Shown here one piece after another: positions 63,126 to 64,000 of a stretch of 64,000 bases of DNA (position 1 is its first letter; every line of letters starts with the position of its first letter). The stretch comes from Desulfovibrionales bacterium. Lineage in GTDB: Bacteria; Desulfobacterota; Desulfovibrionia; Desulfovibrionales; Desulfonatronaceae. The stretch lies in contig REDL01000056.1 of assembly GCA_007693505.1 (NCBI GenBank), positions 88,435-152,434 of the forward strand. The letters run 5' to 3'. A program made the translations under genes and the position numbers. Below the pieces are notes generated by a model that was given only the letters and a program-made list of their open reading frames with translations, had not been told where the DNA came from and did not search any database.

Positions 63126-64000
63126 ATGTCAGCAGTTAACGATCTGATTGCCCAGGTTGAGGACAGAATCCTCCGCGAGCGCTTGGCGGCTGAGGTGCGG
63201 GGGATCACCAAAGAGAAAAAGTTCGGCCTGGTTTTCGAAGAACACCTGCCGGAGATGACGCCCATCTACAGCGCCGAAATCAAGAAGCATAGCAAGGTTG
63301 CGCTACGAGCAGGATCGCTTACGGACTTGTGGCGGGTACTCACCATCCGTAACAACGAGGCCCATTGCCGCAACATCAGCAGCGGCGAGTTACGAAGGAT
63401 GCCCATTGATGATCTGGTAGTAGTCCGCCAGTTCGGAGAGCCGATTTTTCCCGCCTTGATGCCTGTGGATAAGGTGCAGAATGGCCCGGATGATGCCCCC
63501 TGGCATACCCTGATCGAGGCGGACAATTACCACGCCTTGCAGTTGCTGGAATACCTTTATGCCGGAAAGGTTGATTGTATCTATATCGATCCACCATATA
63601 ATACAGGAGCAAAAGACTGGAAATACAATAATAATTATGTTGATTCTAATGATGCGTGGCGCCACAGCAAGTGGTTGGCATTTATACGTAGAAGACTTCA
63701 TATTGCTAAAAGATTATTAAATCAAAACGAAAGTGTCTTAATAGTTACCGTTGACGAACACGAGGTTCATCATCTCGGATTACTTTTGGATAGTTTATTT
63801 CCAAACTGTAAAATTCAGCTAGTTACAATAGTAATTCAGTCTGCAGGTAGTAATAGAAAAGGCGAACTTGGGCGTGTTAACGAATATGCATTCTATATTT
63901 TTATTGGAAAAGCAGCTCCATATCAATCTACAGATGATCTACTTAATGAAGAACCATCAACCAAGCCAGAAGAAGTCCGATGGGAATCCCTTTTGCGAAG
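63126..64000 (+). CDS. Type III-like adenine-specific DNA methyltransferase (partial, runs off the window)
   Basis: ATG at 63126 opens a frame to the window end (291 codons). The N-terminal part has KKFGLVFEEHLPE, found in front of many Mod-type enzymes, then HTLIEADNYHALQLLEYLYAGKVDCIYIDPPYNTG with the catalytic DPPY at 155-158, and the target half SVLIVTVDEHEVHHLG. It is the modification subunit of a restriction or defence system whose partner lies beyond 64000. Base composition falls sharply after about 63600. Confidence 0.9.
   Translation, partial: MSAVNDLIAQVEDRILRERLAAEVRGITKEKKFGLVFEEHLPEMTPIYSAEIKKHSKVALRAGSLTDLWRVLTIRNNEAHCRNISSGELRRMPIDDLVVVRQFGEPIFPALMPVDKVQNGPDDAPWHTLIEADNYHALQLLEYLYAGKVDCIYIDPPYNTGAKDWKYNNNYVDSNDAWRHSKWLAFIRRRLHIAKRLLNQNESVLIVTVDEHEVHHLGLLLDSLFPNCKIQLVTIVIQSAGSNRKGELGRVNEYAFYIFIGKAAPYQSTDDLLNEEPSTKPEEVRWESLLR

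Overview
The window looks like a chromosomal segment of a Gram-negative sulfate-reducing deltaproteobacterium of the Desulfovibrionales type. The pointers are a GC-rich sequence, a TAXI-type TRAP transporter with a fused permease, a chemoreceptor carrying a c-type haem motif, an archaeal-type ADTH synthase (the first step of the alternative aromatic pathway) and split histidine genes. The genus is an inference; a database search would be needed to fix it.

Positions 1-46,560 are mostly housekeeping genes in short operons. In order: an RsmB/F-type rRNA methylase, ribF, tRNA-Leu(CAG), a YkgJ protein, an M16 protease, small conserved proteins, an EVE protein, a DUF4139 protein, gap, a GAF protein, a Sel1 protein and trmL; then the TRAP genes, an M23 peptidase, a TtcA-like thiolase, rpoZ-dnaJ-moaC and hisFH. 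Next comes a GH3 hexosaminidase-cheD-HDOD-patatin operon, followed by an M24 peptidase, gmd, a haem-type chemoreceptor, a LarA-like protein with a TtuB/TtuA pair, a lone receiver protein, mltG with ADTH synthase, purKE, tex and a five-gene Lol/MacB-like export cassette. Most genes have a visible Shine-Dalgarno sequence and many overlap by 4-14 bases.

Positions 46,742-64,000 are different: a defence and plasticity island full of scars. It holds a fused ATPase/nucleotidyltransferase remnant and a type I restriction-modification system in which hsdM and hsdR each carry one in-frame nonsense codon, hsdS is absent and hsdM ends in half of an XRE helix-turn-helix. It also holds an orphan HigA, an intact YefM-YoeB pair with an operator, a palindromic element, a 1697-residue exonuclease-RecQ-UvrD protein and a twin operator with no gene of its own. 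Further on are an acetyltransferase, a frameshifted antitoxin, an overlapping pair of a SAMHD1-like HD protein and a Panacea/SocA-like protein, an unknown protein, and a type III-like DNA methyltransferase that runs off the window and changes base composition in mid-gene.

The most promising leads for an undescribed system are the exonuclease-RecQ-UvrD protein and the HD-Panacea-like pair. Also notable are a 259-bp MITE-like element with a 10-bp direct repeat next to hisH, a multi-hairpin repeat after purE, a TtuB-like carrier ending in Arg-Gly, and the c-haem chemoreceptor.
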